From: Mesorhizobium sp. ZC-5
GTDB taxonomy: Bacteria; Pseudomonadota; Alphaproteobacteria; Rhizobiales; Rhizobiaceae
Assembly: GCF_025753855.1 (NCBI RefSeq)
Contig: NZ_JAOWPT010000002.1
Coordinates: 620,001 to 684,000 of the forward strand
Direction: 5' to 3'
Length of the DNA: 64,000 bases
The notes below the pieces were generated by a model. That model searched no databases. It was not told the origin of the DNA and saw only the letters and a list, made by a program, of their open reading frames with translations. This document shows, one piece after another, positions 29,151 through 38,859 of the stretch (its first letter is position 1; the number at the start of each line of letters is the position of its first letter). The translations under genes were made by a program, and so were the position numbers.

Positions 29151-30314
29151 CTACCGCGCCAGGTCCGCCACCACTGCATCAAGCACGATCATGCCTTGCG
29201 CCGTGGCGCGCAGCCGCGAATTGCCGACCGGCGCGACCAGTCCTTCGCCTTGCAGAACCGACAGGCGGTCGGAAGCCAGCGCGCGGCCTGAAAGGGCCTC
29301 GTAGCGCGCCAGGTCGATGCCTTCGGCGAGCCGCAGGCCCATAAGCAGGAACTCGTCGGCCTCTTCCGAGCGTGACAAAAGCTCGCCGTCGACGACACCG
29401 TGGCCTTTTGCCTCGACAAGATTGGCCCAGGTTTCCGGCATGCGCTCCGTCACGGTCACGATCCGCCGCCCGTCCTCGACGAAGCGGCCATGCGCTCCCG
29501 GACCGACGCCGACATACTCGCCGTAGCGCCAGTAGGTCAGGTTATGGCGGCTTTCGGCACCCGGCCTGGCGTGATTGGAGATTTCATAGGCCGGCAAACC
29601 ATGCGCTGCCGTCACTTCCTGGGTGAGCGCGTAGAGTTCAGCCGCGTGATCGTTGTCGGGAATGGCAAATTTGCGCGCCGCGTGCAGGGCGTGGAAAGGC
29701 GTGCCTTCCTCGATGGTCAGCTGGTAGAGCGACAAATGGTCGGCTGCGTGACCGATCGCCTCCTCCAATTCCTTTTCCCAGGCTTCCGGCGTCTGCTTCG
29801 GCCGCGCATAGATCAGGTCGAAGGACAGCCGCGGAAAGATTTCGCGTGCCAGCCCGATCGCCTGCAGCGCTTCTGCGACATTGTGCAGCCGGCCGAGGAA
29901 TTTCAGGTCGGTGTCGTTGAGTGCCTGCACCCCGAGCGACACCCGGTTGACGCCGGCGGCACGATAGCCGCGGAACCGTTCGGCTTCGACTGAGGATGGG
30001 TTGGCTTCAAGCGTCACCTCAATGCCTTCGGGGACCGTCCAGTTTTTCGCGATCGCGTCTAGCACTGCGCCGACCGTCTCCGGCTTCATCAGCGATGGCG
30101 TACCGCCGCCAAGGAAAATGCTGGTAACGCCGCGCGGCCCGGTGCGGGCGCGCATATGAGCCAGTTCGGTGGCAAAGGCGCGGGAAAACCGTTCCTGGTC
30201 GACCGGCTGGTGGCGGACATGAGAATTGAAGTCGCAGTAAGGGCATTTGGCCGCGCAGAACGGCCAATGGACATAGACGCCGAAACCCGGCGTCCGGTCG
30301 TCGGGCGCGATCAT
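29151..30314 (-). CDS. hemW: Radical SAM heme chaperone HemW
   Basis: A 387-residue radical SAM protein, formerly called oxygen-independent coproporphyrinogen oxidase-like. HemW inserts heme into respiratory proteins. The cluster motif is C20-x3-C24-x2-C27 ([10 protein letters not shown]), followed by [10 protein letters not shown] and the EANPSSVE and [14 protein letters not shown] blocks. The missing fourth cysteine after CDF, seen in true HemN (CxxxCxxCxC), supports HemW. It overlaps rdgB by 4 bases (ATGA), forming the common rph-rdgB-hemW series. Confidence 0.94.
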   Translation of the reverse strand: MIAPDDRTPGFGVYVHWPFCAAKCPYCDFNSHVRHQPVDQERFSRAFATELAHMRARTGPRGVTSIFLGGGTPSLMKPETVGAVLDAIAKNWTVPEGIEVTLEANPSSVEAERFRGYRAAGVNRVSLGVQALNDTDLKFLGRLHNVAEALQAIGLAREIFPRLSFDLIYARPKQTPEAWEKELEEAIGHAADHLSLYQLTIEEGTPFHALHAARKFAIPDNDHAAELYALTQEVTAAHGLPAYEISNHARPGAESRHNLTYWRYGEYVGVGPGAHGRFVEDGRRIVTVTERMPETWANLVEAKGHGVVDGELLSRSEEADEFLLMGLRLAEGIDLARYEALSGRALASDRLSVLQGEGLVAPVGNSRLRATAQGMIVLDAVVADLAR

Positions 30315-30955
30315 TCCGATCCCAGTCTGGCGCGAGCGAATTTCTGGAAGGCGCGGGCGCGATGCGACAGCGCCGTCGGCTGGCCTGGTTTCCAGCCATG
30401 CTTTTCTTCGGCCGTCATCTCGCCGAACGTCTGCGAAAAACCAACCGGCAGGAACACCGGGTCGTAGCCGAATCCTTTGTCGCCGCGCGGCGGCCAGATC
30501 AGCGTACCCTCCGCTTCGCCACGGAAATATTCGGCGCTGCCGTCCGGTTGGGCAAGGCAGATGACGGCAACGAAACGGCCGGTGCGATCTTTCGGTGACG
30601 TGGCACCTTTGGCCTGCAACAGGTCTTCGGTCTTCCGCATAGCCATCATGAAATCGCGGCCGCCCTCGGGCTTTTCCGCCCAGTTGGCGGTGTAGACGCC
30701 GGGCTGGCCGTCGAGCGCGTCGACGACGAGGCCGGAATCGTCCGAAAGCGCCGGCAAGCCGGTCGCCTGGGCTGCCGCAAACGCCTTGATATAGGCATTT
30801 TCCTCGAAGGTCGTGCCGGTCTCGTCCGGCTCAGGCAGGCCATATTCCTTGGCCGACTTTGCTTCGAAGCCGAATGGCGCCATCAGGTCGGCGAATTCGC
30901 GAAGCTTGCCTTCATTATGGCTGGCGACGACGATTTTGCGGCCGAGCATGTCCAT
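30311..30955 (-). CDS. rdgB: XTP/dITP pyrophosphatase RdgB
   Basis: House-cleaning enzyme that hydrolyses dITP, XTP and ITP to prevent misincorporation. The 214-residue protein has [10 protein letters not shown] (about 12-21), [11 protein letters not shown], the [13 protein letters not shown] catalytic block, FGYDPVFLP and SHRARAF near the end. I start at ATG 30955 (MDMLGRK), which overlaps the TAA of the upstream VOC gene by one base. A longer in-frame opening upstream is not RdgB-like. Confidence 0.96.
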   Translation of the reverse strand: MDMLGRKIVVASHNEGKLREFADLMAPFGFEAKSAKEYGLPEPDETGTTFEENAYIKAFAAAQATGLPALSDDSGLVVDALDGQPGVYTANWAEKPEGGRDFMMAMRKTEDLLQAKGATSPKDRTGRFVAVICLAQPDGSAEYFRGEAEGTLIWPPRGDKGFGYDPVFLPVGFSQTFGEMTAEEKHGWKPGQPTALSHRARAFQKFARARLGSE

Positions 30956-31365
30956 TACAGTCCCCAGATACGAGGTTCGGCAAATTCGATGGAATTGCCG
31001 GACGGATCGCGGAAATAGATCGAGCGGCCGCCCTGCGGCCATTCGAAGCCTGCCTCGATGGCGACGCCCTTCGCGCTCAGATGCTGTTTCCACCGGTCGA
31101 TTTCATCGCCGCTCGCTGAAAAGCAAAGATGGCCTGGCCCGTGCGTGCCGTGTGGCGGCACCGGGAGTTTTGCATCGGGCGGGGGCGGATTTCGCGTTGC
31201 ATCCGCGTTGAACAGCAAAAGCACGCCTTGGCCGCAGCGAAAGAAGGCATGCCGGCCTTCGACCTTGCCGACCAGCTCAAGGCCAATCGTCTCACGGTAA
31301 AATGTTTCCGCCTCCGCGAGATCGGTCACGTAGAGCGCGGATTCGAGGATCGCGGAAGGCCGCAT
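30955..31365 (-). CDS. VOC family protein (glyoxalase/bleomycin resistance fold)
   Basis: A 136-residue protein with paired beta-alpha-beta-beta-beta units. It opens with [20 protein letters not shown], has the metal-site His in [13 protein letters not shown] and ends with [21 protein letters not shown] members include glyoxalases, dioxygenases and resistance proteins; the reaction here is unknown. It sits between rph and rdgB with a 9-base gap and a 1-base overlap, so it is part of that operon. Confidence 0.9.
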   Translation of the reverse strand: MRPSAILESALYVTDLAEAETFYRETIGLELVGKVEGRHAFFRCGQGVLLLFNADATRNPPPPDAKLPVPPHGTHGPGHLCFSASGDEIDRWKQHLSAKGVAIEAGFEWPQGGRSIYFRDPSGNSIEFAEPRIWGL

Positions 31366-31374
31366 CTGGGCTCC

Positions 31375-32091
31375 TCAAGCCACCGCCATCTGCTGCAGGC
31401 TGACCAGCCGGGAAATACCCTTCTTGGCAAGGCCCATCAGCGCTGAAAATTCATCTTCCGAGAACGGAACGCCTTCGGCGGTGCCCTGTATCTCGACGAT
31501 GCCGCCCTTGCCGGTCATCACGAAATTGGCGTCCGTGCCGGCGGCGGAATCCTCGACGTAGTCCAGGTCGATGACCGGCTGCCCGTCGCAGATGCCGCAC
31601 GAAATTGCCGCCACATGGTCCCTCAGCACCTTCTGGACGCTGACCATCTGGCGGGTCTCCATCCAGCGCAGGCAGTCATACAGCGCCACCCAGCCGCCGG
31701 TGATCGAGGCGGTACGGGTGCCGCCATCGGCCTGGATCACGTCGCAATCGACGGTGATCTGCATTTCACCGAGCGCCTGCAGGTCGACCACGGCGCGCAG
31801 GGAGCGGCCGATCAGCCGCTGGATCTCCAGCGTGCGGCCGCCCTGCTTGCCGGCCGAAGCCTCGCGGCGCATGCGCTCGCCGGTGGCGCGCGGCAGCATG
31901 CCGTATTCCGCGGTTACCCAGCCCTTGCCGGAATTACGCATCCAGCCCGGCACCCGCTCTTCAAGGCTTGCCGTGCACAGCACATGGGTGTCGCCGAACT
32001 TAACCAGGCAGGAGCCCTCCGCATGTTTGGAGACGCCGCGCTCGAAGGAGATCGCACGCATTTCGTCGGGCTGGCGTTTGGAAGGGCGCAT
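31375..32091 (-). CDS. rph: Ribonuclease PH
   Basis: Phosphorolytic 3'-5' exoribonuclease that trims tRNA 3' ends. The 238-residue protein starts [12 protein letters not shown] and has the family blocks [48 protein letters not shown] and [18 protein letters not shown] 32091 gives the standard length. It heads a minus-strand operon (rph, VOC, rdgB, hemW) and is divergent from hrcA, an arrangement common in Rhizobiales. Confidence 0.98.
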   Translation of the reverse strand: MRPSKRQPDEMRAISFERGVSKHAEGSCLVKFGDTHVLCTASLEERVPGWMRNSGKGWVTAEYGMLPRATGERMRREASAGKQGGRTLEIQRLIGRSLRAVVDLQALGEMQITVDCDVIQADGGTRTASITGGWVALYDCLRWMETRQMVSVQKVLRDHVAAISCGICDGQPVIDLDYVEDSAAGTDANFVMTGKGGIVEIQGTAEGVPFSEDEFSALMGLAKKGISRLVSLQQMAVA

Positions 32092-32229
32092 TCGTTTTCT
32101 TTCGCTTTTCAGATCCTGGCGGCTTGTAACCACATGCGGACGACCACGCAAAGGAAAATGCCCTGGCATGGCCCATGTTGTGTTCCCCCGCAGGCAGTCT
32201 ATATCTTCAGCCACGGAGGTAGGCGCAGA

Positions 32230-33300
32230 GTGACGAAGCCCGTCATCGACCAGACAGTGCAATCGCTCGACGTACGGTCGCGCGATATCTTCCGGCTGAT
32301 CGTCGACACCTACCTGAAGGAAGGCGAGCCGCTGGGCTCGCGCAATCTGTCGCGCATGCTGCCGCATTCGCTGTCGCCGGCGACGGTACGCAACGTGATG
32401 AGCGACCTGGAGCATCTCGGCCTCGTCTACGCGCCGCATATTTCTGCAGGCCGGCTGCCGACCCAGAAAGGCCTCAGGCTTTTCATCGATGCGTTCATGG
32501 AAGTCGGCGACCTGTCCGACGATGAACGGCGGGTCATCGAGGCGCAGGTCAAAGCCTCGGGCAGCGGTGCAACGCTGGAGCAGATGCTGACCGAGGCGAG
32601 CCAAATGCTCTCCGGCATGTCGCGCGGCGCCGGTCTGGTGCTGGCGAACAAGAGTGAAGCGGCGCTCAAGCACATCGAGTTCATTCAGTTGGAACCGACC
32701 AAGGCGCTGGCGGTGATGGTGTCGCAGAACGGCGACGTCGAAAACCGAGTCGTCGACCTGCCGGCCGGCGTCACCACGTCCCAACTTCATGAGGCGTCGA
32801 ACTACCTCAACGCCCATATCAGGGGCCGCACACTGGCCGAAGCCAAGACAGAGATCGCCAGATTGCGGGAAGAAACCAAGGCAGCGCTCGACACGCTGTC
32901 GCAGGATCTGGTGGAGAAGGGACTTGCGGTGTGGGCCGGCACCGAAAGCGACCTGCCTGCCCGGCTGATCGTGCGCGGCCGCGCCAATCTCCTGGAAAAC
33001 GTCACCGCCCAGGCCGATATCGAGCTGTTGAAACATCTGTTCGAGGATCTGGAGACCAAGGACGGGCTGATGCAGCTGCTCGACCTGGCTGAAGAAGGCT
33101 CCGGCGTGCGCATCTTCATAGGCTCCGAGAACCGGCTGTTCTCGCTGTCGGGTTCGTCGCTGGTGGTGGCGCCTTATCGCGACAAGGATTCCCGTGTCGT
33201 CGGAGCGCTCGGCGTCATAGGCCCGACCAGGCTCAATTATGCGCGCATCGTGCCGATGGTGGATTACACCGCGCAACTGATCAGCCGCATGCTGCGTTAA
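32230..33300 (+). CDS. hrcA: Heat-inducible transcription repressor HrcA
   Basis: Repressor that binds CIRCE operators and controls groESL in many bacteria; GroEL acts as its co-factor. The 356-residue protein has an N-terminal winged helix ([27 protein letters not shown], then [17 protein letters not shown]) and the C-terminal domain with [16 protein letters not shown]. The start is GTG 32230, with GGAGGTAGG upstream; no in-frame ATG gives the full helix domain. No CIRCE copy is visible near it. grpE follows 83 bases downstream. Confidence 0.96.
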   Translation: MTKPVIDQTVQSLDVRSRDIFRLIVDTYLKEGEPLGSRNLSRMLPHSLSPATVRNVMSDLEHLGLVYAPHISAGRLPTQKGLRLFIDAFMEVGDLSDDERRVIEAQVKASGSGATLEQMLTEASQMLSGMSRGAGLVLANKSEAALKHIEFIQLEPTKALAVMVSQNGDVENRVVDLPAGVTTSQLHEASNYLNAHIRGRTLAEAKTEIARLREETKAALDTLSQDLVEKGLAVWAGTESDLPARLIVRGRANLLENVTAQADIELLKHLFEDLETKDGLMQLLDLAEEGSGVRIFIGSENRLFSLSGSSLVVAPYRDKDSRVVGALGVIGPTRLNYARIVPMVDYTAQLISRMLR

Positions 33301-33319
33301 TCCGAAATACCCGTTTACC

Positions 33320-33354
33320 CTTGATTTTTGCCGCCCGAACCTCGATATCGGGCG
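33320..33354 (+). promoter_or_regulatory. Possible grpE promoter and small hairpin
   Basis: CTTGATT at 33320-33326 and GATATC at 33344-33349 could be a heat-shock or sigma-70 promoter for grpE. The inverted pair CGCCCGA (33332-33338) and TCGGGCG (33348-33354) overlaps it and might instead end the hrcA transcript. Neither reading is strong. Confidence 0.3.
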
Positions 33355-33383
33355 CAATTCCAAACCAATCCGACTGACGGGAA

Positions 33384-34043
33384 ATGGCGATGAGCGACCA
33401 GGCGAAAAACGAACGCGCGCCCGAAGAGAATGAATTGAACGAAATGGAGCAGGCAGCCTCCGATGCGGCTGCAGAGGCGCCGGGCGCCGATGGCGACTAC
33501 GAGGTAGTGGTGCGCCTCGTCAAGGAAAACGAGGAACTGAAGGATCGCGCGCTGCGCGTCGCGGCCGAAATGGAAAATTTGCGCCGTCGCACCGCCCGCG
33601 ACGTGCACGACGCGCGGTCCTACGCGGTCTCCAACTTCGCCCGCGACATGCTGTCGGTGTCGGATAATCTGCGCCGCGCTCTCGATGCGATTCCGGCCGA
33701 GGCTAAGGCAGCCGGCGATGCCGGCTTCATGGCGCTGATCGAGGGTGTCGAAATGACGGAGCGCGCCATGCTGTCGGCGCTTGAGCGCCACGGCGTCAAG
33801 AAGCTTGCGCCCGAAGGTGAAAAGTTCGACCCGAACTTCCATCAGGCGATGTTCGAGGTGCCCAACCCGAACGTTCCGGCCAATACGGTCGTGCAGGTGG
33901 TGCAGCCGGGCTATTCGATCGGCGAGCGGGTGCTGCGCCCGGCCATGGTCGGCGTCTCCAAGGGCGGCCCCAAGCAGGCGGCGGTCAATGACGGTCCGGT
34001 CGAGCCGGGGCCGGTCAACGAGCAGGCCGAGAAGGATGCTTGA
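33384..34043 (+). CDS. grpE: Nucleotide exchange factor GrpE
   Basis: Co-chaperone releasing ADP from DnaK. The 219-residue protein has an acidic N-terminal stretch, a long coiled helix ([25 protein letters not shown]) and the beta domain with [15 protein letters not shown] and [25 protein letters not shown] 33384 and 33390 are both possible. dnaK is not in the window; in Rhizobiales grpE commonly follows hrcA, as here. Confidence 0.96.
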   Translation: MAMSDQAKNERAPEENELNEMEQAASDAAAEAPGADGDYEVVVRLVKENEELKDRALRVAAEMENLRRRTARDVHDARSYAVSNFARDMLSVSDNLRRALDAIPAEAKAAGDAGFMALIEGVEMTERAMLSALERHGVKKLAPEGEKFDPNFHQAMFEVPNPNVPANTVVQVVQPGYSIGERVLRPAMVGVSKGGPKQAAVNDGPVEPGPVNEQAEKDA

Positions 34044-34046
34044 AAC

Positions 34047-34083
34047 GAATAGCAAGCAGGGAGTAGCGGATAGAGGCGAGTAG
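34047..34083 (+). repeat. Degenerate 7-base tandem repeat
   Basis: Units GAATAGC, AAGCAGG, GAGTAGC, GGATAGA and a final GGCGAGTAG follow each other in the 39-base gap between grpE and the TRIC gene. They share an RRRTAG-like core at 7-base spacing. Such short AG/TAG-rich repeats are seen between rhizobial genes; a function is not known. Confidence 0.5.
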
Positions 34084-34733
34084 TGTACGACTATTCGCTG
34101 ATGAACCCTATCCTGCTCCTGGACTATGCCGGCGTCGCCGTGTTTGCCGCCACCGGCGCGCTTGCCGCTTCGCGCAAGCAACTGGACATCATCGGCTTCC
34201 TGTTCCTGGCCAGCGTCACCGGCATTGGCGGCGGCACCTTTCGGGACCTGATCCTGGCTGTCCCGGTTTTCTGGGTGATCAACCCGGACTACGTGGCGAT
34301 CTGCGCATTGGTCGCTGTCGGCGTGTTTTTCACCGCGCACCGGGTCGAGTCGCGCTACAAACTGCTGCTTTGGCTCGACGCCTTTGGGCTCGCCGCATTC
34401 TCGGTGATGGGTGCAGCCAAGGGACTGATCGTTACGGGCTCGGCGCCGGTCGCCGTCGTCATGGGCATGCTCACCGCCACATTCGGCGGAATCCTGCGCG
34501 ATATGCTGGCCGGCGAGCCGTCGGTTCTGCTGAAGCCGGAGATCTATGTGACTGCCGCGCTTGCGGGCGCGACAACCTTCACTGTTCTCGACATCGCCGG
34601 TGTTCCGACGCTTGCCTCGGCGGTCGTCGCCTTTGTCACTGCTTTCGCCGTACGCGGCGGCGCGCTGAAATTCGGCTGGAGTTTCCCGGCCTACAAGAGC
34701 CGGCCGGGACGCAGGCCCGAAGACATTCCGTAA
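34083..34733 (+). CDS. TRIC-type cation channel family protein (YadS/UPF0126)
   Basis: A 216-residue membrane protein with seven hydrophobic segments arranged as two homologous halves. Hallmarks are the GIGGGTFRDLIL motif in the first half and the matching FGGILRDMLAGE in the second. Prokaryotic TRIC proteins are trimeric potassium-permeable channels, earlier called UPF0126. The start may be GTG 34083 or ATG 34101 (MNPILLLDYAG); neither has a good ribosome site because the tandem repeat lies just upstream. Confidence 0.92.
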   Translation: MYDYSLMNPILLLDYAGVAVFAATGALAASRKQLDIIGFLFLASVTGIGGGTFRDLILAVPVFWVINPDYVAICALVAVGVFFTAHRVESRYKLLLWLDAFGLAAFSVMGAAKGLIVTGSAPVAVVMGMLTATFGGILRDMLAGEPSVLLKPEIYVTAALAGATTFTVLDIAGVPTLASAVVAFVTAFAVRGGALKFGWSFPAYKSRPGRRPEDIP

Positions 34734-34735
34734 GC

Positions 34736-35728
34736 TTAGATCAGTCCGGCCTGTTCAGCCTCGACGCGCAGGTTCTGCCTTGGACGCGGGCCGATCTGCT
34801 GGATGCAGAGCCCGGCGGCGAGCGAACCCAGATTGCCGCACACTTCGAGGCTGCGGCCGCTGGTGTAGCCATGGAGAAAGCCAGCCGCATAAAGATCGCC
34901 CGCCCCGGTCGTATCGACCAACTGCTCGATCTCGATCGCCCGGACGGTGACGGTTTCGTCGCCTCGTACGATGACGGAACCATGTTCCGAGCGCGTCACG
35001 GCGGCAACCTTGCAATCCTTGCGAATGGCCTCGAGGGCCGCCTCGAAGGAGGAGGTTTCGTACAGCGACTTGACCTCGCTCTCGTTGGCAAAGACGATAT
35101 CGACAGTGCCGGACCGCATGAGATCCAGGAATTCATCGCGATAGCGGCCGACGCAGAACGGGTCGGAAAGCGTCATCGAGACCTCCCGCCCGGCGGCATG
35201 CGCCAATTTGGCCGTCATGCGGATCGCTTCCTTGGCGCGCGGCGGGTCCCAGAGATAGCCTTCGAAATAGGTCACTTTGGCACCGGCGGCCTTGTCGTCC
35301 TCGACATCCTCGGGCCCGAGTTCGACACAGGCGCCGAGATAGGTGTTCATCGAGCGCTCGCCGTCCGGCGTGACGAAGATCATCGAACGGGCGGTTGGCG
35401 GTTCGCCGGTCAGTGGCTTGGTGTCGAAGGCGACGCCTTGCGCATGGATGTCGTGCGCATAGATTTCGCCAAGCTTGTCGGACGACACCTTGCCGAAAAA
35501 GGCAGCACGGCCGCCGAAACTTGCTATGCCGGCAGCAGTATTGCCCGCACTGCCGCCCGAAGCCTCGATTGCCGGACCCATGCGGCTGTAGAGAAGCTCG
35601 GCGCGGTCACCGTCGATCAGGTTCATTGCGCCCTTGATGATGCCATTGTCGACCAGGAAGGCGTCGTCGCACTGGGCAATGATGTCAACGATGGCATTGC
35701 CAATGCAAAGCACGTCGTACTGGCTCAT
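34736..35728 (-). CDS. Adenosine kinase (PfkB family)
   Basis: A 330-residue ribokinase-fold sugar kinase. ASGGSAGNTAAGIASFGG is the nucleoside-binding PfkB block, and DTTGAGDLYAAGFLHG holds the catalytic base Asp and anion hole. The length and the YDVLCIGNAIVDIIA start fit the adenosine kinase subgroup of alphaproteobacteria, which salvages adenosine to AMP. ATG 35728 is preferred to an earlier in-frame ATG because family similarity starts at SQYDVL. It ends two bases from the convergent TRIC gene. Confidence 0.92.
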   Translation of the reverse strand: MSQYDVLCIGNAIVDIIAQCDDAFLVDNGIIKGAMNLIDGDRAELLYSRMGPAIEASGGSAGNTAAGIASFGGRAAFFGKVSSDKLGEIYAHDIHAQGVAFDTKPLTGEPPTARSMIFVTPDGERSMNTYLGACVELGPEDVEDDKAAGAKVTYFEGYLWDPPRAKEAIRMTAKLAHAAGREVSMTLSDPFCVGRYRDEFLDLMRSGTVDIVFANESEVKSLYETSSFEAALEAIRKDCKVAAVTRSEHGSVIVRGDETVTVRAIEIEQLVDTTGAGDLYAAGFLHGYTSGRSLEVCGNLGSLAAGLCIQQIGPRPRQNLRVEAEQAGLI

Positions 35729-35890
35729 GAAGTTCTCCGCAGGGCAGGCATTCCCGGCTGCAGTGAAATGCCGGTCGCGGGTGGGTTTAGCGGGGTTCAT
35801 CCGGCAATTGCAACCCATTATTTGCCGCCATTCTTGTGACATCGTCAGCCTGTTCCTATCTCGCAAGGAACACGGAAGGAGACCTTGCCG

Positions 35891-36628
35891 ATGATCCTTG
35901 AGGCAGCACGTGCCGCCGCCGGGAGCCTGTTCACGCCGGAATTCCGTGGTGTCTTCTTCAAGACTCTCGGCCTGACCCTGCTCGCACTGATCGCGCTGTG
36001 GTTCGGGCTGAAGGAACTGTTCGATATTCTGGCGCTGCCATGGATCGATGTCTTGCTACCCGGCCTGCCTGGTTGGGCCGGTTGGCTCGGCCTCCTTGCC
36101 GCGATTGTCGCCGGCATCGGCCTGGCGCTCGGGCTGGCGCTGCTGATCGGGCCGGTGACGGCCATTGTCGCGGGGCTTTTCCTCGACGATGTGGCCGAGG
36201 TGGTGGAAAGAACCGACTACGCCAACGATCCGCCCGGCCGCGCTGTTCCTGCCGCTCGGGCAATCATCCTGTCGTTGAAATTCTTCGGTGTGATCATCCT
36301 CGGCAACATTGTCGCGTTGCTGCTCCTGCTGATCCCGGGCGTCAATATCGCCGCTTTTTTCCTGGTCAACGGCTATCTGCTCGGTCGGGAATTCTTCGAG
36401 TTCGCGGCGATGCGCTTCCGGCCGGAGGTGGAAGCCAAGGCACTGCGACGCAGGCATGCAGGCACCGTCTTCCTCGCCGGCCTGGTCATCGCTGCGTTTC
36501 TCGCCGTACCGCTGCTCAACCTGCTGACGCCGTTGTTTGCAGCGGCCATGATGGTGCATCTGCACAAGATGGTCTCGGCCAGCGATCCGGAATTCTCCAC
36601 GTCGATGGCGATGCGGCGCGCCGCCTGA
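35891..36628 (+). CDS. EI24 domain (CysZ-like) membrane protein
   Basis: A 245-residue membrane protein of the EI24 family. Four or more long hydrophobic segments are visible, including LLAAIVAGIGLALGLALLIGP and IILGNIVALLLLLIPGVN, and the typical FFLVNGYLLGREFFEFAAMR block lies between the last helices. CysZ relatives transport sulfate in enterobacteria, but many EI24 proteins have no known role. GGAAGGAGA upstream fits ATG 35891 (TTG 35885 is an alternative). Confidence 0.88.
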   Translation: MILEAARAAAGSLFTPEFRGVFFKTLGLTLLALIALWFGLKELFDILALPWIDVLLPGLPGWAGWLGLLAAIVAGIGLALGLALLIGPVTAIVAGLFLDDVAEVVERTDYANDPPGRAVPAARAIILSLKFFGVIILGNIVALLLLLIPGVNIAAFFLVNGYLLGREFFEFAAMRFRPEVEAKALRRRHAGTVFLAGLVIAAFLAVPLLNLLTPLFAAAMMVHLHKMVSASDPEFSTSMAMRRAA

Positions 36629-36640
36629 GCGGAAGGTTCG

Positions 36641-36877
36641 CTACTTTTCGCCTGCCCGCCACGCCATGCGCATGTAGACGTCGCCGCGCTCGAGTTCGTC
36701 GAGCATCTGCGCGAGGCGCTTCTGCCGCGTCTCCTCACGCTTCGGGCTGGCGATCCACCCGAGGTAGTCGTTGCGCTGGTAGTCTGGTCTTGCCTCAAAC
36801 ACACCGATCAGCTTGCGCTCGCCGAGTGCATCGCGGACGAAATCGGGCATCGGGTTGAGGTCGCGCCTGAGTACCAT
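36641..36877 (-). CDS. YdeI/OmpD-associated-like small protein
   Basis: A 78-residue basic protein matching the bacteriocin-protection YdeI/OmpD-associated C-terminal pattern: IGVFEARPDYQRNDYLGWIASPKREETRQKRLAQMLDEL (given in outline; the GWIxxPKREETRxxR core is the key part). Function is unknown. It is convergent with the EI24 gene, 12 bases from its stop. The domain usually forms the C-terminal half of longer proteins, so this is a short single-domain version. Confidence 0.75.
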   Translation of the reverse strand: MVLRRDLNPMPDFVRDALGERKLIGVFEARPDYQRNDYLGWIASPKREETRQKRLAQMLDELERGDVYMRMAWRAGEK

Positions 36878-37007
36878 GACGGGAAGATAGACAGGGAAGT
36901 GCGAGGGTCAAATAATTTCGGTACTTGCCTACGACCCGAGGCCAAGCGGGCGGCCAGGTCACGTGAAGTCGGGTTCGTCACCGGATTTCCTGCATTCGCG
37001 GTCGATG

Positions 37008-37051
37008 TTGACAACGTCAGAACAGATGATATCCAATCTTTACGTTGTAAA
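37008..37051 (+). promoter_or_regulatory. Candidate promoter and small palindrome before the DUF2214 gene
   Basis: A perfect TTGACA at 37008-37013 and TATCCA at 37030-37035 are 16 bases apart. Just downstream, TTTAC-GTT-GTAAA at 37039-37051 is an inverted repeat that would sit at or near the transcript start and could be an operator. The coding start is 64 bases further. Confidence 0.45.
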
Positions 37052-37114
37052 CATTGACGCGCACTACGGCAAATGTCCAAAGTGCAACGGAAGCTGCACC
37101 CGGAAGGAGAAATC

Positions 37115-37567
37115 ATGGCGACCGATCTGTTGCTGGCGATTGTGCATCATCTGCTGTTCTTCGGGCTGATCGCCATCCTTGCGGCGGAGACGGTGCTGGT
37201 GCGTCCCGGTCTCGGCGGTGCCACTCTTCAGCGCCTCGGCAGGCTTGATGCTGTTTATGGCGGGCTTGCCGGCTTGATCCTGATCGTCGGTTTCTGCCGC
37301 GTCTTTTTCGGACTCAAGGGCTGGGAATTCTACATCTATAATTGGGTATTCTGGGCGAAGATCATCGCGTTCCTGACCGCCGGAGCGCTTTCAGCCATGC
37401 CCACCGCCCGCATTGCACGATGGAACAGGGCGTTGCGCGAGGACCCTGCCCATGTGGTTTCCGACAGCGAGATTGGCGTGGTTGCGACCCGGTTGCGGAC
37501 CGAAGGCGCGGTTTTCCTGCTGATCCCGATTTTCGCCGCCGCCATGGCGCGCGGCTACGGCGTCTAG
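37115..37567 (+). CDS. DUF2214 family membrane protein
   Basis: A 150-residue membrane protein with four helices: LLAIVHHLLFFGLIAILAAE, then GGLAGLILIVGFCRVFFGLKG, VFWAKIIAFLTAGALSAMP and a C-terminal FLLIPIFAAAMARG. The HH pair, FGLKGWEFY and WAKI blocks are typical of DUF2214. Function unknown. AAGGAGA sits before ATG 37115. Its TAG stop and the stop of convergent nth share the palindrome CTAG. Confidence 0.88.
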   Translation: MATDLLLAIVHHLLFFGLIAILAAETVLVRPGLGGATLQRLGRLDAVYGGLAGLILIVGFCRVFFGLKGWEFYIYNWVFWAKIIAFLTAGALSAMPTARIARWNRALREDPAHVVSDSEIGVVATRLRTEGAVFLLIPIFAAAMARGYGV

Positions 37568-38334
37568 ACCGTTTCGGAGCCGATCTCGACCAGCGGCGCC
37601 GGGATGCTGTTGGTCTTCACTGCCGCCTTGCAGAGATCGGCGATGATGCAGCGCCAGCATTCGGGAGTCCGCGCCTTGCAGACATAGCGGCCATGCAGGA
37701 TCAGCCAGTGATGCGCATGGCGCATATATTTCTCCGGAATGATCCTGAGGAGCCCGCGTTCGACTTCCTCCGGCGTCTTGCCGGGCGCCAGCCCAAGCCG
37801 GTTGCCGAGCCGCAGAATGTGTGTGTCGACCGCCATGGTCGGTTGCCCGAACGCCATGTTGAGCACCACATTGGCAGTCTTGCGGCCGACGCCGGGCAGC
37901 TTGACCAGCGCCTCGCGGTCGCCAGGTACCTGGCCGCCATGGTCGCGGATCAGCGCCTCGGACAGCGCGATCACGTTTTTTGCCTTGCCGCGCCAGAGGC
38001 CGATGGTGCGGATGTAGTTGCCGAGTTTCTCCTCGCCGAGCGCCAGCATCTTCTCTGGCGTATCGACGATCTTGAACAGCGGCCGGGTTGCCTTGTTGAC
38101 ACCTGCGTCGGTTGCTTGTGCCGACAAAACCACCGCCACAAGCAGTGTGTAGGCATTGACATGTTCCAGTTCGCCCTTCGGCTCCGGCCGCTGCACCGAG
38201 AAACGGCGGAATATCTCCTCGACCTCCTCCGGCGAATAGAGCGAAGCAGGCCGCGCCGGTCGCGGCCTTGGCTTCAGTTTGGCACCATCGCGGTGGCCGC
38301 CGGGCGCGGCAACTTTCTCCTTGGGCTTTTTCAT
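37564..38334 (-). CDS. nth: Endonuclease III
   Basis: DNA glycosylase/AP lyase removing oxidised pyrimidines. The 256-residue protein has the helix-hairpin-helix LPGVGRKTANVVL with the catalytic Lys, the catalytic Asp in AVDTHILRL, and the [4Fe-4S] loop CKARTPECWRCIIADLC with C-x6-C-x2-C-x5-C spacing. A basic, Pro-rich extension of about 30 residues precedes the usual start, as is common in alphaproteobacteria. ATG 38334 is chosen; it is divergent from DUF2244 with only 22 bases between starts. Confidence 0.96.
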   Translation of the reverse strand: MKKPKEKVAAPGGHRDGAKLKPRPRPARPASLYSPEEVEEIFRRFSVQRPEPKGELEHVNAYTLLVAVVLSAQATDAGVNKATRPLFKIVDTPEKMLALGEEKLGNYIRTIGLWRGKAKNVIALSEALIRDHGGQVPGDREALVKLPGVGRKTANVVLNMAFGQPTMAVDTHILRLGNRLGLAPGKTPEEVERGLLRIIPEKYMRHAHHWLILHGRYVCKARTPECWRCIIADLCKAAVKTNSIPAPLVEIGSETV

Positions 38335-38356
38335 GGTCCTTCTATATTCTGAGGCG

Positions 38357-38851
38357 ATGAGCGAGAACAATGCCGGCTTCGCGGCCGACGAACCGTTTTT
38401 CAAGGCGCTGCTCATGCCGCACCGGTCGCTTGGCCGCACCGGTTTTGCGATCTTGATGGGCGCGCTGCTTTTTGGCTGGCTTGCCACCGGCGCCATCTTT
38501 CTTGCCAATGGCGCCTGGCCGGTGTTCGGCTTCTTCGGGCTCGACGTGCTTCTGGTCTATGGCGCTTTCAAGCTCAATTACCGCGCCGCCCGCGCCCGCG
38601 AGGAAGTATCGGTCTCGCGAACCAGCCTCGACATCCGCAAGGTGACGCCTTCCGGCAAGGCCGAGGCGCATCATTTCAATCCGTTCTGGGCGCGTTTCCA
38701 GGTTGCCCGCCACAGCGAAATCGGCATCACCAACATGGCCGTCGAGGGACAAGGTCGCAATGTGCCGATCGGCGGCTTCCTCAATCCGGACGACCGCGAA
38801 AGCTTCGCCACTGCATTTTCAGGCGCGTTGGCAAAGGCCAAGCGCGGCTGA
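38357..38851 (+). CDS. DUF2244 domain membrane protein
   Basis: A 164-residue protein with two transmembrane helices (about 38-56 and 60-80), preceded by LLMPHRSLGRTGF, and a C-terminal cytoplasmic region with LNYRAARAREEVSVS and PFWARFQVAR, all typical of DUF2244. Function unknown; in alphaproteobacteria it is often next to nth, as here. ATG 38357 begins the family-like region. Confidence 0.9.
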   Translation: MSENNAGFAADEPFFKALLMPHRSLGRTGFAILMGALLFGWLATGAIFLANGAWPVFGFFGLDVLLVYGAFKLNYRAARAREEVSVSRTSLDIRKVTPSGKAEAHHFNPFWARFQVARHSEIGITNMAVEGQGRNVPIGGFLNPDDRESFATAFSGALAKAKRG

Positions 38852-38859
38852 AACTCGGA

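Noticed and set aside
32092-32229. CIRCE operator between rph and hrcA
   Set aside because: No TTAGCACTC-N9-GAGTGCTAA-like sequence is present in the gap.
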